Shown: piece after piece, positions 4,147 through 5,006 of the stretch
Layout: every line of letters starts with the position of its first letter
Position numbering within the stretch: position 1 is the stretch's first letter
From: Acetobacteraceae bacterium
GTDB taxonomy: Bacteria > Pseudomonadota > Alphaproteobacteria > Acetobacterales > Acetobacteraceae
Reading direction: 5' to 3'
Assembly: GCA_947478535.1 (NCBI GenBank)
Contig: CANJXD010000439.1
Coordinates: forward strand, 1 to 5,006
Length of the DNA stretch: 5,006 nt
Position numbers and translations under genes: made by a program
The notes under the pieces: model-generated
Told to the model about the DNA's origin: nothing
What the model saw: only the letters and a program-made list of their open reading frames with translations
Database searches by the model: none

Positions 4147-5006
4147 TTATGCCGAGAGCTTCTCCAGTTCCCGCAGCACCGCCTCGCCCATTACCGTGGT
4201 GCCGACGCGGGCCATGCCAGGCGCCATGATATCGGCCGTGCGGAGCCCACCGGCGAGCACCTTTTCCACCGCCGTCTCGATCAGCTTCGCATCCTCATCC
4301 ATCCCGAAGGACAGTCGCAGCAGCATGGCGAAGGACAGGATCTGCGCGGAAGGATTGGCGATGCCCTTGCCCGCGATATCGGGCGCCGAGCCATGGATCG
4401 GCTCATACAGCGCATGCCGCTTGCCGGAAGGCTGCTCCGCGCCCAGCGTCGCCGAAGGCAGCATGCCGAGCGAACCCGTCAGCGCCGCCGCCAGGTCCGA
4501 CAGCACGTCGCCGAACAGGTTGCCGCCGAGGATGACGTCGAACTGCTTCGGGCGGCTGGCCAACTGCATCGCGCAATTGTCGGCATACATGTGCTGCAGC
4601 TCGATATCCGGGAATTCGGCGGCGCCCACCTCCCCCACCACGGCGCGCCACAGGCGGCCGGACTGCATGACATTGGCCTTGTCGACGCTGGTCACCTTGC
4701 GGCTGCGCTTGCGGGCGATGTCGAAGGCGACGCGGGCGACGCGGGCGATCTCGTCCTCGGAATAGATTTCCGTGTCGATGCCCACGCGCCTGCCCTCGGC
4801 GTTCACATGGATGCCGCGGGGTTCCCCGAAATAGATGCCGCCCGTGGTCTCCCGCACGATCATGATATCGAGCCCGCGCACCAGTTCCGGCCGCAGCGCG
4901 GAGGCATCGGCCAGCGGGTCCAGCACCACCGCGGGGCGGAGGTTCGCGAACAGGCCGAGGTCCTTGCGGAGCCGCAGGATGCCGAGTTCCGGGCGCTTGT
5001 CGAAGG
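4147..5006 (-). CDS. leuB: 3-isopropylmalate dehydrogenase (5' end beyond the window)
   Basis: LeuB is a cytoplasmic NAD+-dependent enzyme that oxidises and decarboxylates (2R,3S)-3-isopropylmalate to 4-methyl-2-oxopentanoate (2-ketoisocaproate), the third step of leucine synthesis; it works as a Mg2+/Mn2+-dependent homodimer. About 286 codons are visible of a usual 360-370, so roughly the first 80 residues lie beyond position 5006. The frame continues upstream of the GTG at 4929 with [25 protein letters not shown], the family's substrate-binding region. Other hallmarks are [17 protein letters not shown] (catalytic Tyr), [10 protein letters not shown] (catalytic Lys), [20 protein letters not shown] (metal-binding Asp residues), [20 protein letters not shown] (NAD-binding) and a C-terminal helix ending RELEKLSA. 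The stop is TAA at 4147-4149. No defect is visible. It is core chromosome and marks the boundary outside the mobile element. Confidence 0.96.
   Translation of the reverse strand, partial: FDKRPELGILRLRKDLGLFANLRPAVVLDPLADASALRPELVRGLDIMIVRETTGGIYFGEPRGIHVNAEGRRVGIDTEIYSEDEIARVARVAFDIARKRSRKVTSVDKANVMQSGRLWRAVVGEVGAAEFPDIELQHMYADNCAMQLASRPKQFDVILGGNLFGDVLSDLAAALTGSLGMLPSATLGAEQPSGKRHALYEPIHGSAPDIAGKGIANPSAQILSFAMLLRLSFGMDEDAKLIETAVEKVLAGGLRTADIMAPGMARVGTTVMGEAVLRELEKLSA

Noticed and set aside
4106..4765. 219-aa plus-strand open frame opposite leuB
   Set aside because: It is Ser/Arg-rich antisense of a well-conserved enzyme gene and has no motif of its own.

Overview
The window looks like the right-hand end of a mobile genetic element (a prophage remnant, phage satellite or integrated island) abutting core chromosome of a high-GC alphaproteobacterium. 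Acetobacteraceae or a relative is my best guess. It rests on the overall GC, the strong preference for G/C at third codon positions and the style of the proteins; no marker gene here fixes the taxon.

Positions 1-3932 carry a co-directional (+) set of genes. At the left edge is a reading frame whose protein resembles a phage-associated acetyltransferase-like protein; its recognisable sequence stops abruptly near position 182 without a stop codon. Next come a small protein (193-450), a Toprim/primase-like protein (447-1418) and a RepA-like AAA helicase/ATPase (1415-2578), chained by 4-base ATGA overlaps. A roughly 310-base stretch follows with no convincing gene. It contains eight copies of an 8-bp GCGGAA(C/G)(C/G) repeat and then a 13-bp hairpin. 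After it come a DUF5681-type protein (2892-3374), a 65-aa protein (3361-3558) and a 111-aa protein (3597-3932), the last two with clear ribosome binding sites.

Positions 3933-5006 look chromosomal. There is a hairpin at the convergence point, a complete tRNA-Arg (anticodon ACG, CCA encoded) on the minus strand at 4001-4077, a second very GC-rich hairpin, and the 3' part of leuB (3-isopropylmalate dehydrogenase, minus strand), which runs off the right edge. The 3' end of the tRNA faces the mobile genes, as expected if the element integrated at the tRNA-Arg 3' end. No integrase, second att copy or structural phage gene is visible.

The part most worth attention is the combination of Toprim/primase-like protein, RepA-like hexameric helicase, iteron-like repeats and a stable hairpin. 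This is the layout expected of a self-contained replication module with its origin just downstream of the helicase gene. The protein calls rest on visible motifs; the origin is an inference.
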